From the NCBI GenBank assembly GCA_946555455.1, contig CAMNSU010000017.1, forward strand, positions 1 to 34,240: 34,240 nt of DNA, in the 5' to 3' direction. The position numbers and the translations under genes were made by a program. Numbering within the stretch: position 1 is the first letter of the stretch; the number at the start of each line of letters is the position of its first letter. Positions 24,275-32,270 of this stretch are shown piece after piece. The notes beneath the pieces are model-generated. The model worked only from the letters and a program-made list of their open reading frames with translations, made no database searches and was not told the DNA's origin. The DNA is from an uncultured Clostridia bacterium (GTDB lineage Bacteria; Bacillota; Clostridia; RUG12999).

Positions 24275-25141
24275 ATGGACACCAATCTTCAAAAATATAT
24301 GGCGTTTATGAAAACCGTTGAATATGGCAGTTTTACAAAAGCGGCAGAACTACTAAACTATTCCCAGTCCGGTATCAGCCGCATGATTCATGATTTAGAA
24401 AAAATATGGAATGTATCGCTTTTGGAGCGCGGGCGGACGGGGGTGAAACTTACATCGGAAGGGCTGAAACTGCTTCCATCTGTGAAAAAGGTCTGTCATG
24501 AATATATGCATCTTCAAGAAAAGGTTGATGAATTAAATGATTTGCAGTCAGGACTGATTCGTATCGGCGCTTTTTCCGGCGTGGCGGCACATTGGTTTAC
24601 GAACATGATTAAGGCATTTCAAATGGACTATCCGAACGTTGATTATGAACTGCTCATTGGAGATTATACTGAGATAGAAGAATGGATTTCGACGGGAAGA
24701 GTGGACGGAGGATTTTTGCGAATGCCGACGTGCTCTGCGTTTGAAACTGTTTTTGTGGAAAAAGACCCGCTGGTGGTAGTGCTGCCCGAAACCCATCCGC
24801 TTGTCGAACGCGGTTCATTTCCGTTGCAAGCGTTATGTGAAAACACTTTCATTTTAATGGAAACCAGTATAAAATCAGAGATGTTAGAACTGTTTGAAAA
24901 AAACAATCTATCTCCCAGAATCCGGCTTGCCACATGGGACGATAATGCTATTATGTCAATGGTGGAGAACGGACTGGGTATTGGCATTTTGCCGCAGCTC
25001 GTCTTGCGGCGCATTCCCTACCGTGTTGTTGCGAAAGAACTGGAGATTCCAGCATATCGAGAAATTGGGTTGGCGGTTCGGGATAAAAAAAGAATTTCTC
25101 TTGCCATGAAAAAATTTATGGCGTATGCAGACTACCGTTAA
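24275..25141 (+). CDS. LysR-family transcriptional regulator
   Basis: 288 residues; GAGGGA is five bases before ATG 24275. Residues ~1-62 are the winged helix-turn-helix: F-M-K-T-V-E-Y-G-S-F-T-K-A-A-E-L-L-N-Y-S, then Q-S-G-I-S-R-M-I-H-D-L-E and L-L-E-R-G-R-T-G-V-K-L-T. Residues ~90-285 are the periplasmic-binding-protein-like effector domain, including M-V-E-N-G-L-G-I-G-I-L-P. It follows the five-gene catabolic cluster in the same direction, so it may sense one of that pathway's small molecules. LysR regulators often lie divergent to their targets, which is not the case here; the target is therefore uncertain. Classic T-N11-A sites were not identified by eye. Confidence 0.9.
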   Translation: MDTNLQKYMAFMKTVEYGSFTKAAELLNYSQSGISRMIHDLEKIWNVSLLERGRTGVKLTSEGLKLLPSVKKVCHEYMHLQEKVDELNDLQSGLIRIGAFSGVAAHWFTNMIKAFQMDYPNVDYELLIGDYTEIEEWISTGRVDGGFLRMPTCSAFETVFVEKDPLVVVLPETHPLVERGSFPLQALCENTFILMETSIKSEMLELFEKNNLSPRIRLATWDDNAIMSMVENGLGIGILPQLVLRRIPYRVVAKELEIPAYREIGLAVRDKKRISLAMKKFMAYADYR

Positions 25142-25182
25142 GGGTTGAAGTTGTTTTGTAAAAGAGCATGGAATCACTAATA

Positions 25183-25620
25183 TCAGTCGCAGTGTGATAA
25201 AAAGAGTCTATAATGCGGATAATCCTCTCCAAACATCAGGTGCCGCAGAAAATCGTCAAATAGTACTGCTGCGATTGCTACAAATATCCAAGCAATGGAA
25301 AATGGCAGACAGATTTGCCCCAGAAAATTCAGCGGCATATGGGAATAGTCCCACACATTCAATTTCAGCCAGACATTGAGCAGCAAGCCGACGGCAAGTT
25401 CCGAAACGGTGATGATGAAAGAGCCTATCAGTCCTTGGAGCAAAAGACTCATGTTGCAGCGGCAAAGTTCATTTAAACCGCCGATTTCGATAAAGACCAC
25501 GCCGCCCAGCAAAAACATGCTCGGATGGCTGTGCCCGCGAAATAAATATTCAATGAGGATGTATGCTGTGCCGCCGCACAGAAACAGAATCAGTAGTTTT
25601 CCTAATTTTTTTTTGGTCAT
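25183..25620 (-). CDS. Small membrane protein, CmpB/ABC-type IV permease-like
   Basis: 145 residues on the minus strand; the site AGGAAGG lies 12 bases before the ATG at 25620. Four hydrophobic segments. The sequence matches the putative ABC-transporter type IV (CmpB-like) family of Firmicutes: G-G-T-A-Y-I-L-I-E-Y-L-F-R-G-H-S-H-P-S-M-type start, then L-L-G-G-V-V-F-I-E-I-G-G-L-N-E, V-W-D-Y-S-H-M-P-L-N-F-L-G-Q-I-C-L. The family has no firmly established function. It stands alone, opposed to its neighbours on both sides. Confidence 0.8.
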   Translation of the reverse strand: MTKKKLGKLLILFLCGGTAYILIEYLFRGHSHPSMFLLGGVVFIEIGGLNELCRCNMSLLLQGLIGSFIITVSELAVGLLLNVWLKLNVWDYSHMPLNFLGQICLPFSIAWIFVAIAAVLFDDFLRHLMFGEDYPHYRLFLSHCD

Positions 25621-25911
25621 TTATTTATCAAACCTTCCTATTCATTTTTTTGTCATAAGAGAATCGTCCTGTATAAAGCATATTACACAATGCAGTGTGA
25701 TATAACCATGGTATGATAGTATCCGGCTCTTTTATGCCTAGCCTGGCGCGTCCAATTTGAACACCGATTTTGAAAGGCAAATTTTCCGCAATACTACTGA
25801 TGAAAACTATAATAATGCAGAAAAACGGTACTTTTATCAGGAAAATATATCTGTTCACGCAAAAAGGGTATTTTCGGTTGATAAAACGCAAAAAGTATCG
25901 ACGCTGTTTTC

Positions 25912-25941
25912 TCGACAGAAGGGCAAGCGGTGTGATAGAAT
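25912..25941 (+). promoter_or_regulatory. Candidate promoter of the glycosidase gene
   Basis: TCGACA (25912-25917), an 18-base spacer and TAGAAT (25936-25941) with TG one base before it (extended -10). Start near 25948 gives a leader of about 87 bases containing the hairpin at 25969-25998. Confidence 0.45.
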
Positions 25942-25968
25942 AAAGTCCATAACAGGATTCTGTTTGCC

Positions 25969-25998
25969 TAGGCATAAGATTCGGCTCTCTTATGCCTA
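25969..25998 (+). promoter_or_regulatory. Leader hairpin before the glycosidase gene
   Basis: TAGGCATAAGA (25969-25979) and TCTTATGCCTA (25988-25998) form a perfect 11-bp stem with an 8-base loop. The 3' arm is the second copy of the 17-base repeat. No T run follows. It could be a protein-binding site in DNA or an mRNA element. Confidence 0.5.
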
Positions 25999-26034
25999 CT
26001 TGAACGAAAGTGACAAATGAAAGGGGAGAACAAC

Positions 26035-28476
26035 ATGAAACAATGGTTCAAACGGATTGCACAGTTCCTTTGTATGGTATTGCTTGTGGCAGGAAACGCC
26101 GGAACGTGTGCGGCGGTAAACCCATCTGCACAAATTGTGGTGAATGCAAACACAAATCTCGGTACATTCAACAGAGCGGAGCAAAATATTAATTTAACAG
26201 GGCGGTCTAACAGTTATAAAAATACGCTGGTGGAAGATGTGGATTTTCTAGCGGAACACGGATTGGGAACAGGAAAGGTGCGGGTATGGCTGAATTTAAA
26301 CGATGTACGCAACAGCAACGGCACATTCCATTATGAAACCTATACCGACTATTTCAATGCGGCATCCCGCAATGCGTCGGAACTTCTTTTGTGCATTCAA
26401 TATCCTTATGTGATAGGACTTGACCCAGATGACCCTGGACAGAAAACAACATTCACCTATAATGGGCAAGTGCGTACAAAAAATTGGCGGCTGGCAGATG
26501 TTCAAGAAAGTGTGAAACAGGTTGTAACAGATTTGAAAAAGCAATATCCGAAACTAAAATATATAGAATGCCTGAATGAGCCTGATATGAAAGCGGGCGA
26601 AGGGGGCGAAGGCGGCAGCTATGAAATGTCTGCGGAAAACTATTATAAAGTCTATCAATGTTTTAACGCGGCAATAAATGCTGTTAATAGTGACACATCT
26701 ATTGCCGGAATTGCCAAAGACCCGATATTGCTGGGCGGACCGGTGACCTGCAAACTGAATACCAGCTATATTCCGGCGTTTTTGGAACAATATCAAAAAG
26801 ATGGCAGCGCCGGAAAACGACTGGATTTTATTTCCTATCATCAATATCATAATATTGATGAAGAATTGTCTCCGCCGTCTGCTATTCGGAATAAACCTGC
26901 CCGTCTGAATTTGGATATTACCAGAATCCGGACGTATTTAAAAGAGAATAACCTGAATGTGGACACGCCGGTATTTGTTACGGAAACAGGTATCTTTCCG
27001 GGCGGACTGCGCAGTGGGCTGGACGAGGGAAACAGCGATATCTATGATTCTCTTATCCAGGCGGCTGCCGCAGCAAACCTTTCCTATTATTACGCACATA
27101 CCGCGCCAAATCAGGTTGTTCCGTTTACATGGCTGCCGCGGCATAACAGCGAACTGATTAAAAGCCAGTTGGTGTCAGACCATGCTGCCGCAGGAGAAAC
27201 AGATAATACTTATGTGCATCCGACAGGAAAATTCACACCATTTGGAAATGCGACTGTAATGCTCGGTAAACTGAAATCAACATTGCTGCAAAGCACAGAA
27301 ACGCCCAGAACACAAAACGGAATCGGACTTTATTCCATTGCAACCAAGGACGACAGTGGTATGAGCATTCTGGCGTGGAATTATCAATGGACGGGTTCTG
27401 CACAATATGATACCACCATCACAGTGAACCATCTGCCGGAATTCTACAAAGGGCGTGATGTGACTGCAAATATTTATCTGGTTGATGATACGCATTCCAA
27501 TTTCAGAAATACACCGGAAAGTCCCAATTTGGAACTGCTTCGCCAAAGTAAAATGACGCCTGACGGCGATAGTGTCAGCATAGATGTTACATTGCAGCGC
27601 AATGCATTGGTATTGGTAGAATTGGTGCCATCGCAAAACATTGATTCCATTGGAAACAATAGATACCCGCTGATTTCTGGGAACAAGCCGGTGACGGCGA
27701 GCAAAAGTGCGGCAGGGTTTGAAGCAAGTAAAATCACAGATGGAAATTTTACGAACCGATGGGGTCCCAATGCAAATGCAGCGGAATTTCCGCACTGGGT
27801 GCAGATTGACTTGGGTAAAGTGCAGGAGGTTAACAGCGCCGACATCTATTGGTATAATCCCGCCGGTTCAGAGCGGAGTTATAGCTACTATATCGAGGTG
27901 AGCAAGGACGGGAAAAGCTACCGCCGCGTTGTAGACCGAACGAACAATAAGGAAACGGGGACGCTGCACGATATCATTGGTACGCGGGCACGATATGTAC
28001 GTCTTACTGTGACAGGGTGCTCGACAGGCGGTTACGCATGGTTACATGAAATAAATCTTTACGGCGCTCCGATTTTGCTCAGTCAGGGAAAGAATGTAAC
28101 AGTGAGTAAAAGTGGGACTGGTTTTAGCCCGTCCAAACTTACCAACGGAAATTTTTCTGACCGTTGGGGTCCTAATACGTCAGGATTGAATCATTGGGTG
28201 TGCGTAGACTTGGGAAGCAAACAATATGTTAACTATTTTGATGTTTTTTGGTATAATGACCCGGCGAATCTACGTTACTACACCTATACGGTGGATATTA
28301 GCGATGATAATGAACATTTCACACGAGTCGCGGAGCGTGGCGATAATACTGTGATGGATATGACACGCGATATTATCAATAGGGAAGCGCGCTATATTAA
28401 AGTGACCGTAACAGGTGCGTTGGGACAACCCTATGTTTGGATACGAGAAATACAGGCATGGGGTGTTAGCGGCTAA
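26035..28476 (+). CDS. Secreted clan GH-A-like glycoside hydrolase with two C-terminal CBM32-like domains
   Basis: 813 residues from ATG 26035; AAAGGGGAG ends six bases upstream, whereas the in-frame ATG 26017 lacks a site. Signal peptide: K-Q-W-F-K-R, a hydrophobic core, cleavage near A-A. Residues ~30-500 resemble a (beta/alpha)8 glycosidase: E-C-L-N-E-P-D with Glu182 as probable acid/base and F-V-T-E-T-G with Glu317 as probable nucleophile, 135 residues apart, as in clan GH-A (GH39-like enzymes among others). Two F5/8 type C domains follow, from ~543 and ~682. Both contain N-G-N-F-x-x-R-W-G-P-N, H-W-V-x-(I/V)-D-L-G and R-Y-(V/I)-(R/K)-(L/V)-T-V-T-G. No SLH domain, so it is probably released or held by its binding domains. 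Substrate unknown. Confidence 0.82.
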   Translation: MKQWFKRIAQFLCMVLLVAGNAGTCAAVNPSAQIVVNANTNLGTFNRAEQNINLTGRSNSYKNTLVEDVDFLAEHGLGTGKVRVWLNLNDVRNSNGTFHYETYTDYFNAASRNASELLLCIQYPYVIGLDPDDPGQKTTFTYNGQVRTKNWRLADVQESVKQVVTDLKKQYPKLKYIECLNEPDMKAGEGGEGGSYEMSAENYYKVYQCFNAAINAVNSDTSIAGIAKDPILLGGPVTCKLNTSYIPAFLEQYQKDGSAGKRLDFISYHQYHNIDEELSPPSAIRNKPARLNLDITRIRTYLKENNLNVDTPVFVTETGIFPGGLRSGLDEGNSDIYDSLIQAAAAANLSYYYAHTAPNQVVPFTWLPRHNSELIKSQLVSDHAAAGETDNTYVHPTGKFTPFGNATVMLGKLKSTLLQSTETPRTQNGIGLYSIATKDDSGMSILAWNYQWTGSAQYDTTITVNHLPEFYKGRDVTANIYLVDDTHSNFRNTPESPNLELLRQSKMTPDGDSVSIDVTLQRNALVLVELVPSQNIDSIGNNRYPLISGNKPVTASKSAAGFEASKITDGNFTNRWGPNANAAEFPHWVQIDLGKVQEVNSADIYWYNPAGSERSYSYYIEVSKDGKSYRRVVDRTNNKETGTLHDIIGTRARYVRLTVTGCSTGGYAWLHEINLYGAPILLSQGKNVTVSKSGTGFSPSKLTNGNFSDRWGPNTSGLNHWVCVDLGSKQYVNYFDVFWYNDPANLRYYTYTVDISDDNEHFTRVAERGDNTVMDMTRDIINREARYIKVTVTGALGQPYVWIREIQAWGVSG

Positions 28477-28496
28477 ATAAAATGTGTGGCAGATTC

Positions 28497-28540
28497 ATAA
28501 CAAAAGAGCCGGAAGCTCAGGCTTCCGGCTCTTTTGTTAT
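28497..28540. terminator. Strong bidirectional terminator after the glycosidase gene
   Basis: A perfect 20-bp stem (28497-28516 with 28521-28540) and a TCAG loop, with AAAA at the foot of the left arm and TTTT on the right. It works on both strands by design and separates the plus-strand glycosidase from the minus-strand aminotransferase. A second hairpin, CAAATGCC/GGCATTTG (28542-28549 and 28556-28563), follows at once without a T run. Confidence 0.9.
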
Positions 28541-28641
28541 CCAAATGCCGGTAGTGGCATTTGAAAAAAATACCAACCATACTGTTGAAAGCTTGTGTTC
28601 AAAGACGGATAGTATTTTGTATATAAGAAGAGGACAAACAA

Positions 28642-28716
28642 ATGAAAAAGAATAACGCTGCCAATGCGGATAGAAATAGACGACAAGAAATTAAGCAAAG
28701 GCGCGTGGCGCGTTAA
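28642..28716 (+). CDS. Possible small protein of 24 residues, highly basic
   Basis: ATG 28642 preceded by AAGAGGA at suitable distance; it reads M-K-K-N-N-A-A-N-A-D-R-N-R-R-Q-E-I-K-Q-R-R-V-A-R before TAA. Nearly half the residues are charged, mostly Lys/Arg. The stretch between the terminator and the aminotransferase gene holds nothing else. No family is recognised, and such a short frame can occur by chance; the ribosome binding site is the only positive evidence. Confidence 0.35.
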   Translation: MKKNNAANADRNRRQEIKQRRVAR

Positions 28717-28747
28717 AATTTGTGAATGATACGAGTGTTAATACGCT

Positions 28748-29953
28748 TTAGCTTTCAGCATTCAAAAACTGCTCCAGCCGATCCAGACCTTTTTGAATGG
28801 ACTCCATGGAGGTGGCATAAGACCAGCGGACATATCCTTCCGCGCCAAAGCCACTGCCCGGTACCACGGCGACTTTGTTTTGTTCCAAGAGAAGCTGCGC
28901 AAAATCGTCGCTGCCGGAAATGGTGTGTCCGTAGAAACTGCGCCCGATAAGCTGCTGCATGTTCATCATTACATAAAATGCACCGCCGGGGGTGGTGCAG
29001 GAAACCAGCGGCATTGCGTTTATGCGCTGCACCATATAATCGCGCCGCTGCCGGAATGCTTCGCGCATGTCAAACACTGCGTCCAGCGGACCTTCCAGTG
29101 CGGCAATTGCCGCCGCCTGCGCAATGGAATTGGGATTGGAAGTTGCATGGCTCTGAATGTTGCCCATGGCTTTGGCAAGTTCATTACCGCAGGCGGTGAA
29201 CCCAATCCGCCAGCCTGTCATGGCATAGGTTTTACTAACGGCGTTGACCACAATGGTGTGCTCCTGAATGTTGCCGCCAAACGATGCAACACTGACATGA
29301 CGGTTACCGTCATAGACCAGATGTTCATATACTTCATCGGAAACGATATAGATATCGTGACTGACAGCGGTTTGCGCCAGAGCACGCAGTTCATCTTCTG
29401 TATAAACCATTCCTGTGGGATTGCTGGGACTGTTTAATACCACAGCACGCGTCCGGCTTGTAATAGCTGCCGCCAGCGCCTCCGGCGTCATTTTAAAACC
29501 GGTTTTTTCATCTGTGGTTACAAACACCGGTACACCGTCCGCCAACGCCACCATTTCAGGATAACTCACCCAATAGGGCGTGGGAATAATTACTTCGTCA
29601 CCAGGGTTACAAATTGCTGTGAAAACATTCATCAAAGAATGTTTTGCGCCGTTGGAAATGACAATTTGCTCCGGCGTATAGTCTAGTCCGTTGTCCCGTT
29701 TCAGTTTCGTGCAGACCGCTTTTTTCAGCGCGAGCATACCGGAAGCCGGCGTATATTTAGTGAAGCCCTCTTCAATCGCACGGATTGCGGCATGTTTGAT
29801 ATGCGCCGGTGTATCAAAATCAGGCTCTCCTGTACCGAAGCCGACTACATCAATACCTTCCGCTTTCATTGCTTTAAATTTTGCATCAATTGCCAATGTG
29901 GAAGAAGGGTGAACCGCCTTCGCTTTTGTGGAAACAAACATAGTAATATCCAT
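28748..29953 (-). CDS. aspC: Pyridoxal-phosphate aspartate aminotransferase, class I
   Basis: 401 residues on the minus strand from ATG 29953. It moves the amino group between aspartate (or related amino acids) and 2-oxoglutarate. Landmarks: V-G-F-G-T-G-E-P-D-F-D-T-P near residue 40, N-S-P-S-N-P-T-G, V-S-D-E-V-Y-E, and Lys241 in N-A-V-S-K-T-Y-A-M-T-G-W-R-I-G-F, which holds the cofactor. Length is typical. The ribosome binding site AGGAGG (29977-29982) lies 23 bases from the ATG, too far by linear distance, but an 8-bp hairpin fills the gap exactly. A promoter sits at 30007-30035. Nothing ties it to the neighbouring glycan genes; it belongs with the minus-strand housekeeping group. Confidence 0.93.
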   Translation of the reverse strand: MDITMFVSTKAKAVHPSSTLAIDAKFKAMKAEGIDVVGFGTGEPDFDTPAHIKHAAIRAIEEGFTKYTPASGMLALKKAVCTKLKRDNGLDYTPEQIVISNGAKHSLMNVFTAICNPGDEVIIPTPYWVSYPEMVALADGVPVFVTTDEKTGFKMTPEALAAAITSRTRAVVLNSPSNPTGMVYTEDELRALAQTAVSHDIYIVSDEVYEHLVYDGNRHVSVASFGGNIQEHTIVVNAVSKTYAMTGWRIGFTACGNELAKAMGNIQSHATSNPNSIAQAAAIAALEGPLDAVFDMREAFRQRRDYMVQRINAMPLVSCTTPGGAFYVMMNMQQLIGRSFYGHTISGSDDFAQLLLEQNKVAVVPGSGFGAEGYVRWSYATSMESIQKGLDRLEQFLNAES

Positions 29954-29982
29954 TAACGTGATTTTTCACGTTATTTCCTCCT
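29954..29982 (-). promoter_or_regulatory. Shine-Dalgarno site separated from ATG by a perfect 8-bp hairpin
   Basis: Read on the minus strand: AGGAGG, AAA, then TAACGTGA-AAAA-TCACGTTA, then ATG at once. If folded, the hairpin brings the site to about three bases from the start codon instead of 23. Known precedent: phage T4 gene 38 uses an intervening hairpin this way. Here it could act as a switch on translation. Confidence 0.7.
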
Positions 29983-30006
29983 GTATTTTTCAAATCTTTC
30001 CATACC

Positions 30007-30035
30007 ATTGTAATACAAAAATTTAAAAAATGCAA
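30007..30035 (-). promoter_or_regulatory. Promoter of the aminotransferase gene
   Basis: On the minus strand: TTGCAT (30035-30030), a 17-base spacer and TACAAT (30012-30007). Start would fall near 30000, giving a leader of about 47 bases that contains the hairpin ribosome binding site. It allows expression independent of the dipeptidase gene upstream. Confidence 0.6.
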
Positions 30036-30053
30036 GAAGAAACGACAAAAAAT

Positions 30054-30956
30054 TCATTTTTTCAGAATTGTGCGCAAGATTTTGGAGAAGTTGCGGTAGG
30101 AAATTTGTTCAATATCATGAGGGGTATAGCCGTGAACGGAAAGCGCTGTGAAAAGTTTGTGATAGCAAGAAGAATCGTATAAATCTGCGTTTGCAGTAGG
30201 TGTTCCGTCAAAATCGCTGCCCAGTCCGACGCCCGCGCCGCTACCCAATTGACAAAAATGGTCAATGTGAAGGATAACATCATCTAAACTTGCATTTTTG
30301 CTGTTGTTCAAAAACAGAGGATAAAAACAGACGCCAACGCCGCCGCCGGACTGTAGCAATAAACGAAACTGTTCGTCCGTCAAATTACGCGGGTGCGGAC
30401 AGATTGCGCGGCTGCAAGAATGGCTGGCAATCAGCGGCGCAGCGGCATAGCTTGCCACATCAAAAAAACTCTTGTCATTCAAATGGGATACGTCAATATA
30501 CATGCCAAGCTGCTCCATTTCGCGTATCAGTCTGCGTCCAAAGGGCTTGAGTCCTGCGTCGGAGTTGCAGCCGCCTGCCACGTTGTTTTCGCCGTTCCAA
30601 GTAAGCGTGACGCCGCGCACGCCTTTGTGATAAAGGGTGTGCAGTTTTTCCAGACTACCCTCCAATGACGCGGCGTTTTCCAAAGAAAGCAGCACCGGAA
30701 GATGATTTTGTGTGGTGGCAGGAGAAAGGTTCTCGGGTGAAAGAACAGGCGTTAGCATGGGCGCGTGGCGCAGCCGGTCTAATAGGCGGCATACGGTGTC
30801 ATAAGGATGCTTGTCGCCGTCCTCCACCCACAGGGCAAGCCCCTGCAAATATCCGTCATAGCAGAGCGCCTGCGCCGGCTGGAATTGTGTTTTTGCGAAG
30901 TCACAGGGAGAATCAATGTGCAGCAGCGTGTCTGCGTGCAAATCCAAAACAGTCAA
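30054..30956 (-). CDS. Membrane dipeptidase (peptidase family M19)
   Basis: 300 residues from TTG 30956, chosen because AGGAGG (30965-30970) lies eight bases upstream and overlaps the yraN stop region. The M19 zinc-site pattern is complete: D-L-H-A-D-T near the N-terminus, L-S-L-E-N-A, D-V-S-H-L-N-D, A-S-H-S-C-S-R-A-I-C-P-H-P-R-N-L and G-S-D-F-D-G. The family hydrolyses dipeptides, including some with D-residues. No signal peptide, so the bacterial enzyme is probably cytoplasmic. It follows yraN and precedes aspC on the same strand. Confidence 0.92.
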   Translation of the reverse strand: MTVLDLHADTLLHIDSPCDFAKTQFQPAQALCYDGYLQGLALWVEDGDKHPYDTVCRLLDRLRHAPMLTPVLSPENLSPATTQNHLPVLLSLENAASLEGSLEKLHTLYHKGVRGVTLTWNGENNVAGGCNSDAGLKPFGRRLIREMEQLGMYIDVSHLNDKSFFDVASYAAAPLIASHSCSRAICPHPRNLTDEQFRLLLQSGGGVGVCFYPLFLNNSKNASLDDVILHIDHFCQLGSGAGVGLGSDFDGTPTANADLYDSSCYHKLFTALSVHGYTPHDIEQISYRNFSKILRTILKK

Positions 30957-30969
30957 AAGAGCCGCCTCC

Positions 30970-31374
30970 TCAAAATGCGTTTGGAATATGATTCAGTTCT
31001 GGCAGTGTGCCGTCTGTGAAAGCGCCAATCACTTCAATCACATCAAACCGAAACAGATATTCCCGATATTCTATGTTATGCGATTGAATGTATTGCTGTG
31101 CGGCGCGGCGGATTTTTTGCTGTTTGGCGGGTGTGACGAATTCTCCGGGACGCCCGTAGCGCAGGCTGCTGCGGTGTTTGACTTCCACAAATACCAATGT
31201 GTTTTGCCGCTGCGCGATGATGTCAATTTCCGCATAGGGCAAATAGTAGTTTTGTTCCAGCAAGGTATAGCCCTGCTGCCGGAGATACCATGCAGCATAT
31301 TTTTCGCCGTCGTTACGTCCTGCCATGCGAGCAATTTGCTGCCGCTGCCGTGTGACTTTCCATGCGTCCATCAT
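30970..31374 (-). CDS. yraN: YraN-family (UPF0102) endonuclease-like protein
   Basis: 134 residues from ATG 31374 (or 31371). Pattern: G-R-N-D-G-E-K-Y-A-A-W-Y-L, then the restriction-endonuclease-like core E-I-D-I-I-A-x(6)-L-V-F-V-E-V-K, with the E/D...E-x-K residues that bind metal in this fold. The cellular role is not firmly established. Its start overlaps the rnhB stop by a few bases, and rnhB-yraN pairing is common across Firmicutes. Confidence 0.92.
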   Translation of the reverse strand: MMDAWKVTRQRQQIARMAGRNDGEKYAAWYLRQQGYTLLEQNYYLPYAEIDIIAQRQNTLVFVEVKHRSSLRYGRPGEFVTPAKQQKIRRAAQQYIQSHNIEYREYLFRFDVIEVIGAFTDGTLPELNHIPNAF

Positions 31375-32126
31375 AGCGGCTTGTCCCCCAAAATTTTGGT
31401 TAAAAAAGAACGGCGGTGCAGCGGACAGGGACCGTATTTGCGAATAGCGTCAATGTGTTCGCTGGTGCCATAGCCCTTGTGTTTGGCGAACCCATATTCC
31501 GGATATTGCTTGTCCAATTCCAGCATATAACGGTCACGGCTGACCTTTGCCAAAATGGAAGCGGCGGCAATGGAAAGACTGGTGGCGTCGCCTTTTATTA
31601 CGCATTCATGCGGCAGGGTGAGATTGCGTATCGCGTCGCCGTCTACCAGCACATATTCCGGCGCGGGACGCAGTCCGCGCACGCTGGCGCACATGGATTC
31701 ATAGGTGGCGTTGCGGATATTGATTTCATCAATGCGCGCCACGCTGGCGGTGGTGATGTGGTAGGCAAGTGCACGCTCGCAGATAACGTCATAGAGCGCT
31801 TCCCGCTTGGCGGGAGACAGTTTTTTGGAATCGTTCAAACCTTCAATGGTAACGCCTTTGTCAAAGACGACCGCAGCAGTATAGACATCGCCCGCAAGCG
31901 GTCCGCGCCCCGCTTCATCTACCCCTGCCAAATAGAGATAGCCAAAAGAGTTGTCAAACTCCCGCATACGCAGCACGTTTCCATATTGCTCCAAGCGGCG
32001 GACAGCGGACGGCGGCACCTCCTGTTCCGCTTCTTGAAGCGTGCGGACAGCGGCGAACAAGGCGGGTACGTCCATGGCGCGCAGTGCGGCTGCGCGTTTG
32101 GTTTTGGGGATATGTAAAATGTCCAT
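31371..32126 (-). CDS. rnhB: Ribonuclease HII
   Basis: 251 residues from ATG 32126, with AAAAAAGGAG about 11 bases upstream. It cuts RNA of RNA-DNA hybrids and single ribonucleotides in DNA. The active-site motif is A-G-V-D-E-A-G-R-G-P-L-A-G; N-D-S-K-K-L-S and A-A-A-S-I-L-A-K-V-S-R-D follow as in the family. An N-terminal extension of ~65 residues before the catalytic domain is as in Bacillus RnhB. First gene of the minus-strand group rnhB-yraN-M19. Confidence 0.96.
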   Translation of the reverse strand: MDILHIPKTKRAAALRAMDVPALFAAVRTLQEAEQEVPPSAVRRLEQYGNVLRMREFDNSFGYLYLAGVDEAGRGPLAGDVYTAAVVFDKGVTIEGLNDSKKLSPAKREALYDVICERALAYHITTASVARIDEINIRNATYESMCASVRGLRPAPEYVLVDGDAIRNLTLPHECVIKGDATSLSIAAASILAKVSRDRYMLELDKQYPEYGFAKHKGYGTSEHIDAIRKYGPCPLHRRSFLTKILGDKPL

Positions 32127-32160
32127 GCTATGATTCTCCTTTTTTCATGCTGTTTCTTCT

Positions 32161-32189
32161 ATTGTACAGGAAAATGGAAAAAAAAGCAA
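32161..32189 (-). promoter_or_regulatory. Promoter of rnhB
   Basis: On the minus strand: TTGCTT (32189-32184), a 17-base spacer and TACAAT (32166-32161), about 35 bases before the rnhB start. It diverges from the lyase promoter at 32206-32234. Confidence 0.5.
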
Positions 32190-32205
32190 ATAAAAAAGAA
32201 AAGAC

Positions 32206-32234
32206 TTGCACTCTGCATGTCGGTGTAGTAAAAT
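32206..32234 (+). promoter_or_regulatory. Promoter of the PL8-type lyase gene
   Basis: TTGCAC (32206-32211), a 17-base spacer and TAAAAT (32229-32234), placing the start near 32241. AGGAGGA (32254-32260) follows. No copy of the TetR palindrome is present here. Confidence 0.6.
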
Positions 32235-32270
32235 AAGGAAAAACAAAGGTAACAGGAGGAGCGGAAAAAC

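Larger units (their letters stand above)
25724..25998 (+). repeat. 17-base direct repeat, two copies
   Basis: CGGCTCTTTTATGCCTA (25724-25740) and CGGCTCTCTTATGCCTA (25982-25998), 16 of 17 identical. GTGTGATA also precedes each (25695-25702 and 25930-25937). Twelve bases of the first copy (TCCGGCTCTTTT, 25722-25733) recur in the terminator at 28524-28535. It may reflect duplicated promoter/leader DNA or a dispersed small repeat. Confidence 0.6.
25621..26034. other. 414-bp region between the CmpB-like gene and the glycosidase
   Basis: It contains the ribosome binding site of the minus-strand gene, a 17-base direct repeat (25724-25740 and 25982-25998), a promoter and a leader hairpin for the glycosidase. 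Open frames on both strands here are short, AT-rich and without good start sites, and are not accepted as genes. Confidence 0.6.

Noticed and set aside
25628-25975. Minus-strand frame of 115 codons next to the CmpB-like gene
   Set aside because: AT-rich, no ribosome binding site, no recognised domain, and it covers the glycosidase promoter and repeat region.
28542-28563. Second hairpin as a separate terminator
   Set aside because: No T tract follows on either strand in the right position; it is only noted beside the strong terminator.
30916-31473. Plus-strand frame of 185 codons across yraN
   Set aside because: Antisense shadow of yraN, M19 and rnhB, which have complete family motifs.
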